NCBI GenBank assembly: GCA_012269555.1
Contig: JAAXKA010000221.1
Coordinates: 1 to 37,780 of the forward strand
Direction: 5' to 3'
DNA from: Alphaproteobacteria bacterium
Lineage (GTDB): Bacteria > Pseudomonadota > Alphaproteobacteria > Puniceispirillales > Puniceispirillaceae
DNA: 37,780 nucleotides
Position numbers and translations under genes: made by a program. The notes under the pieces were generated by a model. The model saw only the letters and a list, made by a program, of their open reading frames with translations. It did no database searches and had not been told where the DNA came from. Every line of letters starts with the position of its first letter. Within the stretch, counting starts at the first letter, position 1. Below are positions 17,161-25,995 of the stretch, in pieces.

Positions 17161-18306
17161 TCAACTTGGGTTTTTACATTGTTTTTTTTCTGATAGAATT
17201 TGCATTTCTGCTAGGAATTTTTGGGGCTTTTCTTCTAAGAGTTCAGGAAGGGATTCAAAGATAGGACAGGCCTGTTCAGCCGCTGCAAATTCCCCAACAG
17301 ATTTTGCTAAAAACAAAGTTGAGTCAACTAATCTAGAGTCATTTGGATAATTCATATTAAATTCAGAAAAACTATATGCAGCCAGTTCAAATTGTTTTTG
17401 CATATATTGTACCCTGCCAAGAAAAAACAGAGCATCTGCGGCTCTGGGCTCATCTGGATATAAAGCGTTTATCCTTTCGAACGCCCGTGCTGCCTCATCA
17501 AGGTTTTTTGAAAGAGCAAGCTGAACAGCAAATTGATATTGCTCTTCTATTGTACCTTCGGGTAGATTATATTCCTCCAATTCCATTTCATTTGAGATAG
17601 ATTCAACATCTAATATTTTTTCTGAAACGTTATCTGAGCTGCCAATAATGTTTGAGTTTTTATCGAATTCAGCAGTAAAAGGATCTTTCGCATCAGAAAT
17701 AGCTTCAACACTGTTGGCCGTGGGAAAGGCCTCTTCTGTAACTTGCTGCAGTTTTTCATCTAGCAATTGCTGACCAATTAACCAACTAGAACCCTCAGAC
17801 GAAGCTACATTTGATTCATTTATTGGGTCATCTAATTCTCGCGACTGAATTGGCGTTTTTGGTGAATCAAGAATGGCAGAAGATGAATTTTCTGATGACA
17901 AATTCAGCAAAGTTTGAATTTTATTCTCAAGACGGATAATCCTAAAGTCGAGATCTGAAGACATCTCTATTGTTCTACGCATCCTTTGTTCCAATAAACT
18001 TATTGTATCTTCCAATGAAGCAATAGAAGACAACATTTTCTGAATAGATTGCTTATCATCTCCTGTTTGGTCATCCAACCTAGAGGATATATCTGATAAA
18101 CGGGCACGCACATCCTGCATATCGTCAGACATACTGCCCCTCAAATCACGAAGTTCATCTTCAATTTGTTGAGTTTTTATTTGTTGACGAACAAGCAAAT
18201 TGGAACCACTAGGTCCCGAATCTTGGGCATAGCCAGGTGACATTATTAAAAACAACGCTAAAAAGAAACAGGTTATAAAAGCGGGAAGCAAAAAATCTGT
18301 TTTCAT
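17161..18306 (-). CDS. cpoB: CpoB/YbgF, Tol-Pal associated TPR protein
   Basis: Periplasmic coordinator of Tol-Pal with peptidoglycan synthesis at the division site (role known from E. coli). The 381-aa protein has a signal peptide (1-27, cleavage near GYAQ), an N-terminal coiled coil about 35-130 (QIEDELRDLRGSMSDDMQDV onward, through IIRLENKIQTLL), a long acidic Ser-rich linker about 130-245, and C-terminal TPR repeats about 250-365 (EEQYQFAVQLALSKNLDEAA, DEPRAADALFFLGRVQYMQKQFELAAYSF). The linker is longer than in the 263-aa E. coli protein. Ribosome binding site GGAG, 7 bases from the ATG. A terminator hairpin separates it from pal, so it probably has its own promoter or depends on read-through. 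Confidence 0.9.
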   Translation of the reverse strand: MKTDFLLPAFITCFFLALFLIMSPGYAQDSGPSGSNLLVRQQIKTQQIEDELRDLRGSMSDDMQDVRARLSDISSRLDDQTGDDKQSIQKMLSSIASLEDTISLLEQRMRRTIEMSSDLDFRIIRLENKIQTLLNLSSENSSSAILDSPKTPIQSRELDDPINESNVASSEGSSWLIGQQLLDEKLQQVTEEAFPTANSVEAISDAKDPFTAEFDKNSNIIGSSDNVSEKILDVESISNEMELEEYNLPEGTIEEQYQFAVQLALSKNLDEAARAFERINALYPDEPRAADALFFLGRVQYMQKQFELAAYSFSEFNMNYPNDSRLVDSTLFLAKSVGEFAAAEQACPIFESLPELLEEKPQKFLAEMQILSEKKQCKNPS

Positions 18307-18389
18307 ATGTCACTCCGATTCAACAGTATCAAGTAACAAGATACAATCAGATCTTCTTTTATATTAACTTTAAGGCTAAAATTAGACAA

Positions 18390-18417
18390 GAAAGGCTTTG
18401 GAAAACCAAAGCCTTTC
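18390..18417 (-). terminator. pal transcription terminator
   Basis: A perfect 12-bp inverted repeat (GAAAGGCTTTGG / CCAAAGCCTTTC) with an AAAA/TTTT four-base loop lies 15 bp past the pal stop. On the minus strand it is followed by a T-rich but broken tract (TTGTCTAATTTT). It is the strongest hairpin in the window and probably cuts cpoB expression relative to pal. Confidence 0.75.
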
Positions 18418-18431
18418 TCGATATTGCTGAT

Positions 18432-18992
18432 TTAAGAGTCGATCCTAGATACAGAACGGCGGTTTAACGCATATGATGTATCGTTTGAACCACCAACACT
18501 CGGTCTTTCTTTGCCATATGATATGGTTGAAAGTCGGGAAGCATTTATCCCTTTGGCCACCAAGTAATCACGGACAGCAGATGCACGCCTATCTCCAAGC
18601 GCTAAGTTGTATTCACGTGTTCCACGCTCATCGCAATGTCCTTCAATAACAAGTCGAAAACTTGGGCTAGCCTTTAGAAATGCTGCTTGACGGTCAAGGG
18701 TTGCCTGAGCTTCGGATGTCAAAGACGATTGATCATAATCGAAGTAAACTGTTGATCCAACTTTTGCAAGAAGCTCATCAGGAGTTCTAATACTACCTAT
18801 TGATGATGCGCCACCAGCAGAGGTTGTTCCACCAGCATCACTAGAGGTGTTAGATGAAGCAGATGCTGCAGCTCCTGATCCTGATGATGAACCACTTGAA
18901 GAACCTACAACCTCATTAGAGTCGGTCGATGCAGTTTCACAAGCAGCGAGAAGAAAAGTTGCGGCACATATTGTTAAAAGGCGTTTTATCAT
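18432..18992 (-). CDS. pal: Pal, peptidoglycan-associated lipoprotein
   Basis: Outer-membrane lipoprotein that binds peptidoglycan and TolB, and that the Tol motor concentrates at the constriction site. From this start the protein has a lipoprotein signal peptide (MIKRLLTICAATFLLAAC; Cys18 lipidated), a Ser/Gly/Ala low-complexity linker of about 45 residues, then the OmpA-like domain with TVYFDYDQSSLT, VIEGHCDERGTREYNLALGDRRA (the DAP-binding Asp and Arg) and a closing NRRS. Met at 19004 would add four residues; 18992 gives the normal lipoprotein start and has GGGGAT upstream. The very low-complexity linker is unusual but in keeping with the tether role. It follows tolB after 235 bp and is followed by a strong terminator. 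Confidence 0.95.
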   Translation of the reverse strand: MIKRLLTICAATFLLAACETASTDSNEVVGSSSGSSSGSGAAASASSNTSSDAGGTTSAGGASSIGSIRTPDELLAKVGSTVYFDYDQSSLTSEAQATLDRQAAFLKASPSFRLVIEGHCDERGTREYNLALGDRRASAVRDYLVAKGINASRLSTISYGKERPSVGGSNDTSYALNRRSVSRIDS

Positions 18993-19152
18993 GGAAATCC
19001 CCATTCAGATTAGGTAAATTATTCTTTTTTTCTTAAAAACGAATGCCTACTCACTCTTTTACTGACGACATTCATTCAATTAGTGTTTTTACACATGTAA
19101 AATCGTTAATGCTAGCACTGTTTAGCGTGATTTTAAAGAGTAGTAAAGCTTT

Positions 19153-19202
19153 TTAGCTCATTATGAGGCTAACTTGGTAAAAATAGCAATTAATTGTGTC
19201 AA
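19153..19202 (-). promoter_or_regulatory. candidate pal promoter region and hairpin after tolB
   Basis: The 235-bp tolB-pal gap holds a consensus TTGACA on the minus strand (19197-19202) without a good -10 at 17 bp (TACCAA), and just downstream an inverted repeat TTAGCcTCAT / ATGAGCTAA (19153-19172). These may give pal its own start or be a weak terminator. Nothing else is recognisable in the gap. Confidence 0.3.
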
Positions 19203-19239
19203 TAATTTAACTAATTTTCGATTCATTAAATTAAAGATG

Positions 19240-20574
19240 CTATTTGCTACCTCCAAGTAATGGCGACCACGCTGGATCGCTCGCATCAGCTGGTGTAGTG
19301 ATGATTATTTCATTAAAACCGGTTATATCTATCTTATGTAATCTGGTTTTACCGCCAGTACCATCTTCCTTAAACCTGTCTTGCTTGTAGTACATCAACA
19401 CACGACCATTTGGAGCCCAAGTGGGACCTTCTACCAAAAAGCCTTTTGCAAGTAATCTCTCTGCTGTGCCATCCGTTCTCATTATGCCTATAAAAAATTC
19501 ACCTCCTAACATTTTCGTAAAAGCTATAACATCCCCTCTTGGAGACCATACAGGGGTTGCATATCTTCCTTCATTATAACTTATTCGTTTTACATTTTTC
19601 CCGTTGCTATCCATTATAAAGAGTTGTTGCCTGCCATCACGATCAGACTCAAATACTACCTTTGACCCATCAGGGGAATAAGAGGGCGCCGTATCAATAT
19701 GAACAGTCCTTGTAAGCTGTTTTGTATTTCGCGTAAGCAAATCCATCTCAAAAATATTTGTCGAGCCATCTTCGGCCAGTGACATTATAAGCTTGTTACC
19801 ATCTGGGTGAAAACGTGGTGCGAAAGTCATCCCAGGAAAAGAGCCTAATTTTTCTGTTCTACCTGTTGCTATCTCAAAAAGATAGATATTAGGTTCATCA
19901 TTAAAATAGTTTAGATATGCTATTTCATGCGCTGTTGGAGAAAATCTAGGTGTTAAAACCAGGTCTCTTCCAGAAGTCAAAAACCGATGATTGTGACCAT
20001 CTTGGTCCATTATAGCCAGTCTTTTTATACGCTTATCTTGTGGGCCAGATTCCGAAATATATACTATTTTTGTATCGAAATATTTTTTGTCACCTGTAAA
20101 TTCCACATATATGAAATCAGCAACTTTATGAGCAATTCTTCTTAACCCTGCGGGGTCAGCCGAACCACCTCCTTCTGTTAAAGCCTTTTGTGTCACTACA
20201 TCCCAAAGTTTAAATTCAAGCTGTAAAACATTATCATCATCAAAATAAGCAGAGCCTATAACAAGGCCCTCTACTCCTAATGGCGACCAATTAGCAAAAT
20301 CAGGCATAATATCTGGTGAAGATGGTGGATTAATAAATGCCGCAGAGTCTACTGGAGCAAATAAACCTGAATTTCTCAGGTTATCAGAAATGATCTTACT
20401 TATCTGACGTCCTTCAGCGGTAGCCGTGCCATCCGGTCCAGTAAAGTCCGCTATTGCAATAGGGATTCGTGTAACCTCCCCATCTGTAATTTCGATTGTG
20501 GTTGTTTGAGAAAATGAAACGCTGGATATCAGACATTTAACTAACAAACAAATTACAAAATAAATCCTTAACAT
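19240..20574 (-). CDS. tolB: TolB periplasmic beta-propeller
   Basis: Soluble periplasmic partner that switches between TolA and Pal binding. The 444-aa length is typical. A signal peptide covers about residues 1-22 (hydrophobic, ending SVSFSQ); an N-terminal alpha/beta domain follows ([21 protein letters not shown]), then a six-bladed propeller with repeated blades of the type [61 protein letters not shown] and [35 protein letters not shown] ribosome binding site sits about 9 bases from the ATG. It is separated from tolA by 123 bp that contain a long inverted repeat. Confidence 0.96.
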   Translation of the reverse strand: MLRIYFVICLLVKCLISSVSFSQTTTIEITDGEVTRIPIAIADFTGPDGTATAEGRQISKIISDNLRNSGLFAPVDSAAFINPPSSPDIMPDFANWSPLGVEGLVIGSAYFDDDNVLQLEFKLWDVVTQKALTEGGGSADPAGLRRIAHKVADFIYVEFTGDKKYFDTKIVYISESGPQDKRIKRLAIMDQDGHNHRFLTSGRDLVLTPRFSPTAHEIAYLNYFNDEPNIYLFEIATGRTEKLGSFPGMTFAPRFHPDGNKLIMSLAEDGSTNIFEMDLLTRNTKQLTRTVHIDTAPSYSPDGSKVVFESDRDGRQQLFIMDSNGKNVKRISYNEGRYATPVWSPRGDVIAFTKMLGGEFFIGIMRTDGTAERLLAKGFLVEGPTWAPNGRVLMYYKQDRFKEDGTGGKTRLHKIDITGFNEIIITTPADASDPAWSPLLGGSK

Positions 20575-20624
20575 CTTTATACCTATATATAACTTAGCCT
20601 TTGAATAAAATTATACTTCGTCCG

Positions 20625-20679
20625 CATTCAGAAAACGTCTAATCAAAAAAATAAATAATTTACTTTTATGTTCTGAATG
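20625..20679. repeat. 9-bp inverted repeat between tolA and tolB
   Basis: CATTCAGAA at 20625-20633 is the exact reverse complement of TTCTGAATG at 20671-20679; beyond one mismatch two more G:C pairs extend it. The arms are 37 nt apart and the minus-strand loop contains a run of seven T. Possible operator, RNA processing hairpin or partial terminator within the tol operon. Confidence 0.45.
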
Positions 20680-20697
20680 AGGCAGATTTAAAAAAAA

Positions 20698-21870
20698 CTA
20701 GCCATTGATGAATTTTGGATCGAAACGAAATTTGAAATCTTTCCATACCTCATGTTTTTCTGATGGCAAGGGCAACGGACTGCATTCCTGAACCGCACGA
20801 ACAGCTGCTCTCGCTGCTGTTCGATAAAATCCATCTATCTGAAATCTTCCTGGGTCTAAAGACTCAACGGATGTAACTGTCCCATCTCTATCTGCACGTA
20901 CTCTGACATCTACTATTAGTTTCTCGGCATCAGGCGCAGCTGCTGGGGGTGACCAACATCGCGAAATATGTGCTCTTAATCTATCAATTTCACTAGCACC
21001 TAACCTAATAGACCGGTTAGGTTTTAATTGCATTGAACTTTGTAAATTGGAATTAATTTCTTCCGCATCCAACGTATTTTTAGCTTTTTCTGGGGCTTTA
21101 GAACGTGATTTTTCTCCAGTTGAAGCGGTGGCTTTAGCCAGATTTTGTAGTACTCCACTCATAGTGTTATCAGGCTTTGCATTAGACATTTGGGTCGTCT
21201 GTAATTTATCTTTAGAATTTTGTGGTTTCGGTTTTGGAGTAATTTTATTATCAATAAGTGGCTTCAATAAATTTCTTGTTGTTAACTTAGAACTCTGAGC
21301 AACCTCAGGAGCCTCAGCTTTTGGGGTTACGGGTTTGTCTTGCTCTTTTTTTGATGGTTTTACTTCTGGTCGAGATATAGGCTTTTTCTGCGGAATTGGG
21401 ACTTTAGGACGTTTTATAGGAGATGCAATTACTAATTTCTCTGGAACGGATCTAGGCTTAGCGATTGGTAACTCTTGCGCATCAACCTGCCTCGAAGTTT
21501 CTGGAAGTACAACTCCTACATTCTTCTGTGTTTCTTGCAATGACAACGTTTCCGACTGATCGTTAGAAGGCTGTTTTTCAACAGTTTCATTTGTTTCCTG
21601 AGTTAGTTTTTTAGTTGGTGAAGGTAATATCGCTGATGAGGCCTGTGACGGTGAGGGCGGTGTTTTACTAGCAACGTGAATTTCGTCAGACTCCGTTTTA
21701 GCTTTTGCTGAGGGTTTGGGCTGATTAGTTTCGGGCACCTTATCAACAACTGAAACAAAAACTAGCGGCTCGGTATCCTTCAGATCACGTTCAAGAAAAG
21801 GAATCCCGACCACAAAAATAGTGACAACTAAGCCATGCAAAACTAATGAAAAAAAAGTTGAAATCAGCAT
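20698..21870 (-). CDS. tolA: TolA-like energy transducer
   Basis: Inner-membrane protein that spans the periplasm and transmits TolQR motion to TolB-Pal. The 390-aa product has one N-terminal membrane helix (about 3-25, FFSLVLHGLVVTIFVVGIPFL), a long Pro/Lys/Ser-rich middle (about 45-280) and a C-terminal TolA/TonB-like domain (about 285-390: RLRAHISRCWSPPAAAPDAEKL, VDVRVRADRDGTVTSVE, AARAAVRAVQECSPLPLP) with two cysteines placed as in TolA C-termini. The middle is Pro-rich, like TonB, rather than the Ala/Lys-rich helix of E. coli TolA; the call rests on the C-terminal domain and the operon position after tolQR. No clear ribosome binding site. Confidence 0.88.
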   Translation of the reverse strand: MLISTFFSLVLHGLVVTIFVVGIPFLERDLKDTEPLVFVSVVDKVPETNQPKPSAKAKTESDEIHVASKTPPSPSQASSAILPSPTKKLTQETNETVEKQPSNDQSETLSLQETQKNVGVVLPETSRQVDAQELPIAKPRSVPEKLVIASPIKRPKVPIPQKKPISRPEVKPSKKEQDKPVTPKAEAPEVAQSSKLTTRNLLKPLIDNKITPKPKPQNSKDKLQTTQMSNAKPDNTMSGVLQNLAKATASTGEKSRSKAPEKAKNTLDAEEINSNLQSSMQLKPNRSIRLGASEIDRLRAHISRCWSPPAAAPDAEKLIVDVRVRADRDGTVTSVESLDPGRFQIDGFYRTAARAAVRAVQECSPLPLPSEKHEVWKDFKFRFDPKFING

Positions 21871-21938
21871 TTCTGGTATCTTTTTCTAAATTTCATTTTT
21901 ATTGCTAATTTTCCTACTACCAGTAATTTCGAATTATT

Positions 21939-22361
21939 TTATTGGGGTAATTGCGCTACTAAAGCCACTCTTTCAAAACCAGCTGACTGAATACGTCCCA
22001 TTAATTCTATAACCTCACCATATGCAACAAGCCTATCTCCTCTTACAAAAATTCGCAGATTTGGATTTGCCTTCTGGATAGCTGCTAAACGTGGTATGAT
22101 CTGGTTGGGGGCTATTTCAACTTCTTGTAGATAAATTTTACCAGAATTTTGTATTGAAATAACAAGGGGTGGTTTTTCTGAAGAGATTTGACTAGCCTTT
22201 GTTTTAGGCAAATCAACAGGTACACCAACTGCTAATAATGGGGCTGTAACCATAAAAATTATAAGCAAAACCAGCATTACGTCAACAAAAGGCGTAACAT
22301 TAATTTCTGCTACTGGTTTGTATCTTTTCCCTTTTCCTCTCGGCGACATCATCATTCCCAT
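21939..22361 (-). CDS. tolR: TolR, ExbD-family proton channel subunit
   Basis: Partner of TolQ in the proton-driven Tol motor. The 140-aa product has a basic cytoplasmic tail, the signature INVTPFVDVMLVLLIIFMVTAPLL with the proton-carrying Asp27 in the single membrane helix (about 27-45), and a periplasmic domain of about 90 residues (PLVISIQNSGKIYLQEVEI, FVRGDRLVAYGEVIELMGRIQSAGFERVALVAQ). The start immediately follows the tolQ stop with no gap; the ribosome binding site (GAGGA) lies inside the end of tolQ. There are three nearby ATGs (residues 1, 3, 4), so the exact start is uncertain by a few residues. Confidence 0.95.
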   Translation of the reverse strand: MGMMMSPRGKGKRYKPVAEINVTPFVDVMLVLLIIFMVTAPLLAVGVPVDLPKTKASQISSEKPPLVISIQNSGKIYLQEVEIAPNQIIPRLAAIQKANPNLRIFVRGDRLVAYGEVIELMGRIQSAGFERVALVAQLPQ

Positions 22362-23084
22362 TTAACTTGCATCCTCATCCAGTTGTCTTGCAATTAAATT
22401 GATAAATTCAGTCGCAAATGACTCAAGACTATTTCCAATCTTCTCCAAATCACCTGAAAATTTATTGTAGGCTACCACAGCAGGAATGGCAGCTGCTAGT
22501 CCAAGTGCAGTTGCAAAAAGAGCCTCTGCAATCCCAGGGGCAACTACAGCAAGACTAGTATTTTTTGACTCAGCAATTGCAGCAAAGGAATTCATAATAC
22601 CCCAAACTGTGCCAAATAGGCCTATAAATGGTGCCACAGAACCAACAGATGCTAAAAATGGAATACCTTTTTCAAGCCCATCCATTTCTTTTGAAATTAC
22701 CAAGGACATTGATTTTTCAATTCTCCCGACGAGAGATGTTCTGAGTTCTCTACCAAGTGAACGGGACACACCTTTTGACGAGGCCATTCGCCATTCAAGC
22801 ATTCCGACGCTAAACACTTTTGCCATCGCCCCATCAGGATCATTTCCAAGTTGGTCGTAGAAATCATCCAAAGATTCCTGTGACCAAAAGCGTTCCTCAA
22901 AAAAACTAGTTAGATTCCTCTGCGCTCGAAATGTACGCGATTTCTGTATCATTATCGACCAGCTCCAAATAGATGCTACAACTAATGTTAACATTACACT
23001 CTTAACAAGAAGGTCTGCTGCCAAGAATAACCCAAATATAGATAATTCTGGGGAACCTGAAGCTGCTAATTCTGCTGTTTCCAT
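22362..23084 (-). CDS. tolQ: TolQ, proton channel subunit
   Basis: MotA/TolQ/ExbB-family inner-membrane protein, forming the pentamer around the TolR helices. The 240-aa product has three membrane segments: about 17-40 (LFLAADLLVKSVMLTLVVASIWSW region), about 143-166 (FLASVGSVAPFIGLFGTVWGIMNSF) and about 185-207 (GIAEALFATALGLAAAIPAVVAYN). GLFGTVWGIMNSF and the last helix are the family signature. A ribosome binding site (AGGAATAA) precedes the ATG. It heads tolQRAB-pal after ybgC, a 103-bp AT-rich gap in which a promoter may lie but none is clear. Confidence 0.95.
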   Translation of the reverse strand: METAELAASGSPELSIFGLFLAADLLVKSVMLTLVVASIWSWSIMIQKSRTFRAQRNLTSFFEERFWSQESLDDFYDQLGNDPDGAMAKVFSVGMLEWRMASSKGVSRSLGRELRTSLVGRIEKSMSLVISKEMDGLEKGIPFLASVGSVAPFIGLFGTVWGIMNSFAAIAESKNTSLAVVAPGIAEALFATALGLAAAIPAVVAYNKFSGDLEKIGNSLESFATEFINLIARQLDEDAS

Positions 23085-23187
23085 TTATTATTCCTAAAAA
23101 CTATAATTTTTGAATAAGGTTTTTTTACTTATTTATTTCATAAATTTTTTTATTTCATATTTCTATACCTTTGGTTTTGTTTTTATG

Positions 23188-23631
23188 TCATATATTTTCC
23201 AATTTTTTAATTAAGAATTGAGGTAATCTCCGGGCTCCTTTATTAAGCTCAACCCAAACCGCTTGCACTTGAAGTCTGGCAAAAATATGTCCATCTTCTT
23301 TTTTTTTAATAATTTGTGTTAAATCTAAACGGGTTTTTCCAATTTTAGATATTGATGTTTCGACTGTAAGATAATTATTTAATTGTGCAGAAGCCAAATA
23401 ATCAATTTCAATCCGAGTAATTAAAATCGTTTTACCCTCATCTCTCAAATATTTGTTTAAATCTATCCCAAGGCAACGCAAGAAAGCAGACCTTCCCCGC
23501 TCCGCATAATTTAAGTAATTTGAATGGTAAACAACTCCCCCAGCATCTGTATCTTCATATTGAACAATTAGAGTATAAAGGTGTTTTTTATCTGCAATAT
23601 TTCCATTCAGATTTATCTCTAATTCGCCCAT
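23188..23631 (-). CDS. ybgC: YbgC-family acyl-CoA thioesterase
   Basis: Hot-dog-fold thioesterase nearly always next to tolQ; E. coli YbgC hydrolyses acyl-CoA and associates with acyl carrier protein and phospholipid synthesis enzymes. The 147-aa product has the active-site segment YEDTDAGGVVYHSNYLNYAERGR (about 24-46) with the catalytic Asp of DTDAGG, and ITRIEIDYLASAQLNNYLTVET further on. Length and motif are standard for the family. Its link to the Tol system is consistent by position, but the physiological substrate is not established. Confidence 0.92.
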   Translation of the reverse strand: MGELEINLNGNIADKKHLYTLIVQYEDTDAGGVVYHSNYLNYAERGRSAFLRCLGIDLNKYLRDEGKTILITRIEIDYLASAQLNNYLTVETSISKIGKTRLDLTQIIKKKEDGHIFARLQVQAVWVELNKGARRLPQFLIKKLENI

Positions 23632-23719
23632 TTAGATATCCATATTGAAGTTTTAAAAATTTGGGAAATAGATTTACATAAATTTAAGAAATGTTTTATC
23701 ACTGATTGAATCAATGTTC

Positions 23720-24787
23720 TTATTCATTTTCATGGTGTAGCTCCTGGCTTAATAATTCTAGTTGCTTAGCTGCGCCTTCAGGCGGCTCAAACCCTATGTA
23801 TTCCCAGCCTAATTTGGATAAACAACGCCCCCTAGGAGTCCTCATTAATAGCCCAGTTTGTAGCAAAAACGGCTCAATTACCTCCTCTAACATATCACGC
23901 TGTTCGGCAAGTACAGCCGCAAGAGTTTCTATTCCAACAGGACCACCACCATAATTTTCAGCAAGACTTTTTAAATAACGACGATCCATTTGATCTAATC
24001 CTCTTTGATCTACCTCCAATCTTGTTAGTGCTGCATCAGCAGCCTGTTTTGTAATTAAGGATTCTCCTTCTACAGAAACAATATCTCTAACGCGCCTCAA
24101 TAATCTTCCTGCAACTCTTGGCGTTCCTCTCGCCCGTCTGGCGATTTCAACAGCACCGTCATCTGCAAGTGCCACACCCATTGATTTTGATTGGCGTAAA
24201 AGGATTTCTACTAATTCCTCATTAGAATAGAATTGCATCCGCATTTGAATTCCAAATCGGTCTCTCAGAGGAGTAGTGAGTAAACCAGCTCTTGTTGTGG
24301 CTCCCACCAAGGTAAATTGTGGCAAATCGATCCTGACTGAACGTGCGGATGGCCCTTCTCCTATAATAAGGTCAAGCTGAAAATCTTCCATAGCGGGGTA
24401 AAGTATTTCTTCTACAGCAGGGTTAAGGCGATGAATCTCATCAATGAACAAGATATCTCTAGCGGTTAAGTTTGTAAGTAAAGCAGCTAAATCACCTGAC
24501 CTAGCGATGACAGGCCCTGAAGTTGCTCGAAAACCTACACCCAACTCTGTTGAGATTATTTGTGCCATCGTTGTTTTACCAAGTCCAGGTGGCCCATGAA
24601 GCAGGGTGTGATCTAGCGCATCTTGTCGTTGAACTGATGCAGCAATAAATGTCTCTAAGTTTTGTCTTCCAATACCCTGACCTATGAAATCTTGAAGTTT
24701 TCTTGGTCTCAAAGCGGGGTCATAATTCTCTGTATTTTCTGGGCTTACCAAACGTTCCTCATTATGAATACTTGTTCTATCATTCAT
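23720..24787 (-). CDS. ruvB: RuvB Holliday-junction branch-migration ATPase
   Basis: AAA+ hexamer that drives branch migration with RuvA. The 355-aa product has [12 protein letters not shown] at about 26-37, Walker [10 protein letters not shown] (about 65-73), Walker [14 protein letters not shown], sensor [18 protein letters not shown] with the arginine finger, and the C-terminal winged helix with [14 protein letters not shown] and TPRGRC. Its ATG overlaps the ruvA stop by one base (TAATG), so the two are translationally coupled. The last 15-20 residues are acidic and glutamine-rich. Confidence 0.97.
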   Translation of the reverse strand: MNDRTSIHNEERLVSPENTENYDPALRPRKLQDFIGQGIGRQNLETFIAASVQRQDALDHTLLHGPPGLGKTTMAQIISTELGVGFRATSGPVIARSGDLAALLTNLTARDILFIDEIHRLNPAVEEILYPAMEDFQLDLIIGEGPSARSVRIDLPQFTLVGATTRAGLLTTPLRDRFGIQMRMQFYSNEELVEILLRQSKSMGVALADDGAVEIARRARGTPRVAGRLLRRVRDIVSVEGESLITKQAADAALTRLEVDQRGLDQMDRRYLKSLAENYGGGPVGIETLAAVLAEQRDMLEEVIEPFLLQTGLLMRTPRGRCLSKLGWEYIGFEPPEGAAKQLELLSQELHHENE

Positions 24788-25401
24788 TATTTTTGACCAA
24801 TCTCTTTTAGCGCCTGATTCAATAATTGTTTAAGATCCTGAGTATCTGATTTTGCGGAAGCCTTTTGAATAGCTATCCAAGCTTCGTTGCGTGAATATCC
24901 TAAATTTGTTAGAGCAGATGCAGCATCTTCCCCAGCAGATGATTGGGTTGAGCCAGTTGGAACCGCCATAGTCTCAAGATTACTCAAATTGGATGGTAAT
25001 TTTCCTATTTTTTCGGCTAATTCATTTACAATTCTTTGGGCTAATTTCGGGCCAACCCCATCTGCTCGGCTCACCATCGCCTTATCAGATGTTAATATTG
25101 CCTGTTTCAAGTCATCCGGCGTTAGAACTGATAACAGGGAAATGGCAGCTTTTGCACCCACACCCTGCACAGAATTAAGTAAAATAAAGGCAGATTTTTC
25201 CTCATTTGTATAGAACCCATATAAGGTTATTGAATCTTCACGCACAAACATTTCAATCAATAATGAAATATCACCTGTTTCCCTATTAATCCTTGTTAAT
25301 GTAAATGAGGAAACTGTAATGAGGTATCCAACACCATGAACATCGAGAATCAACTGATTGGCATTTTGCTCTACAATTTGTCCTCTTAATCGTGCAATCA
25401 T
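24787..25401 (-). CDS. ruvA: RuvA Holliday-junction binding protein
   Basis: Tetrameric junction-binding partner of RuvB. The 204-aa product starts [28 protein letters not shown] (OB-fold domain I, about 1-63), then two helix-hairpin-helix motifs in domain II ([20 protein letters not shown] and [24 protein letters not shown]), a flexible linker about 140-160, and the C-terminal three-helix domain III that contacts RuvB ([22 protein letters not shown]). It lies 7 bp downstream of ruvC and overlaps ruvB by one base. Confidence 0.96.
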   Translation of the reverse strand: MIARLRGQIVEQNANQLILDVHGVGYLITVSSFTLTRINRETGDISLLIEMFVREDSITLYGFYTNEEKSAFILLNSVQGVGAKAAISLLSVLTPDDLKQAILTSDKAMVSRADGVGPKLAQRIVNELAEKIGKLPSNLSNLETMAVPTGSTQSSAGEDAASALTNLGYSRNEAWIAIQKASAKSDTQDLKQLLNQALKEIGQK

Positions 25402-25408
25402 AATAATG

Positions 25409-25990
25409 CTATCTCCGTTGTTCTTTTAAAAGAGCGGCTTCTATCGCACTTTTAAGTCCATTACCGGTCGGCGAGGTTGTTTTATCGATACTATAATTTG
25501 GCCACATATTTATTCCAGCAATTGCTATCGCAAGCGCATCTGATGCGTCTAGCCCTTCTGGTTTGATATTTAATAATTTTTCAACCATTGCCGCTACTTG
25601 TGTTTTATCTGCAGCTCCTGTGCCTGTAACCGCCTTTTTAACTTGCCTTGCAGAAATTTCTGTCAAATCTAGTCCTTTTCCAGCGCAGGTTTGCATTGCT
25701 ACACCTCTAGCCATGCCAAGTTTCAAAGCCGAATCAGCACCTTTGGCAACAAATATCTGTTCTATAGCAGCTTTGCTGGGAAGCCAGTTTGTGATCACCT
25801 CGTTCAAACTACTATGAATCTCGTCCAACCTATTAGCAGATGTCCAAGTAGTTTTGGTTTTTATCGTCCCATGTGCTACGTGCGTGAGTTTTGAACCAGA
25901 TTGAAGAACGATGCCCCATCCTGTACGCTGCAGGCCAGGGTCGATACCGAGCATTTTTGTCTCAAGCCTATTACCTTTTGAAATTACCAC
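25409..25990 (-). CDS. ruvC: RuvC Holliday-junction resolvase
   Basis: Dimeric RNase H-fold endonuclease that cuts Holliday junctions. Visible motifs are MLGIDPGLQRTGWG (first catalytic Asp), AAIEQIFVAKGADSALKLGMARGV (catalytic Glu) and DASDALAIAI (last two acidic residues). The start is uncertain: GTG 25990 (193 aa) lies 5 bp after yebC's stop, while ATG 25954 (Met13) would give a product beginning exactly MLGIDPG, slightly shorter than most RuvC proteins, which have two or three residues before this strand. I list the longer form. Order yebC-ruvC-ruvA-ruvB is common in proteobacteria. Confidence 0.93.
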   Translation of the reverse strand: MVISKGNRLETKMLGIDPGLQRTGWGIVLQSGSKLTHVAHGTIKTKTTWTSANRLDEIHSSLNEVITNWLPSKAAIEQIFVAKGADSALKLGMARGVAMQTCAGKGLDLTEISARQVKKAVTGTGAADKTQVAAMVEKLLNIKPEGLDASDALAIAIAGINMWPNYSIDKTTSPTGNGLKSAIEAALLKEQRR

Positions 25991-25995
25991 AAATG

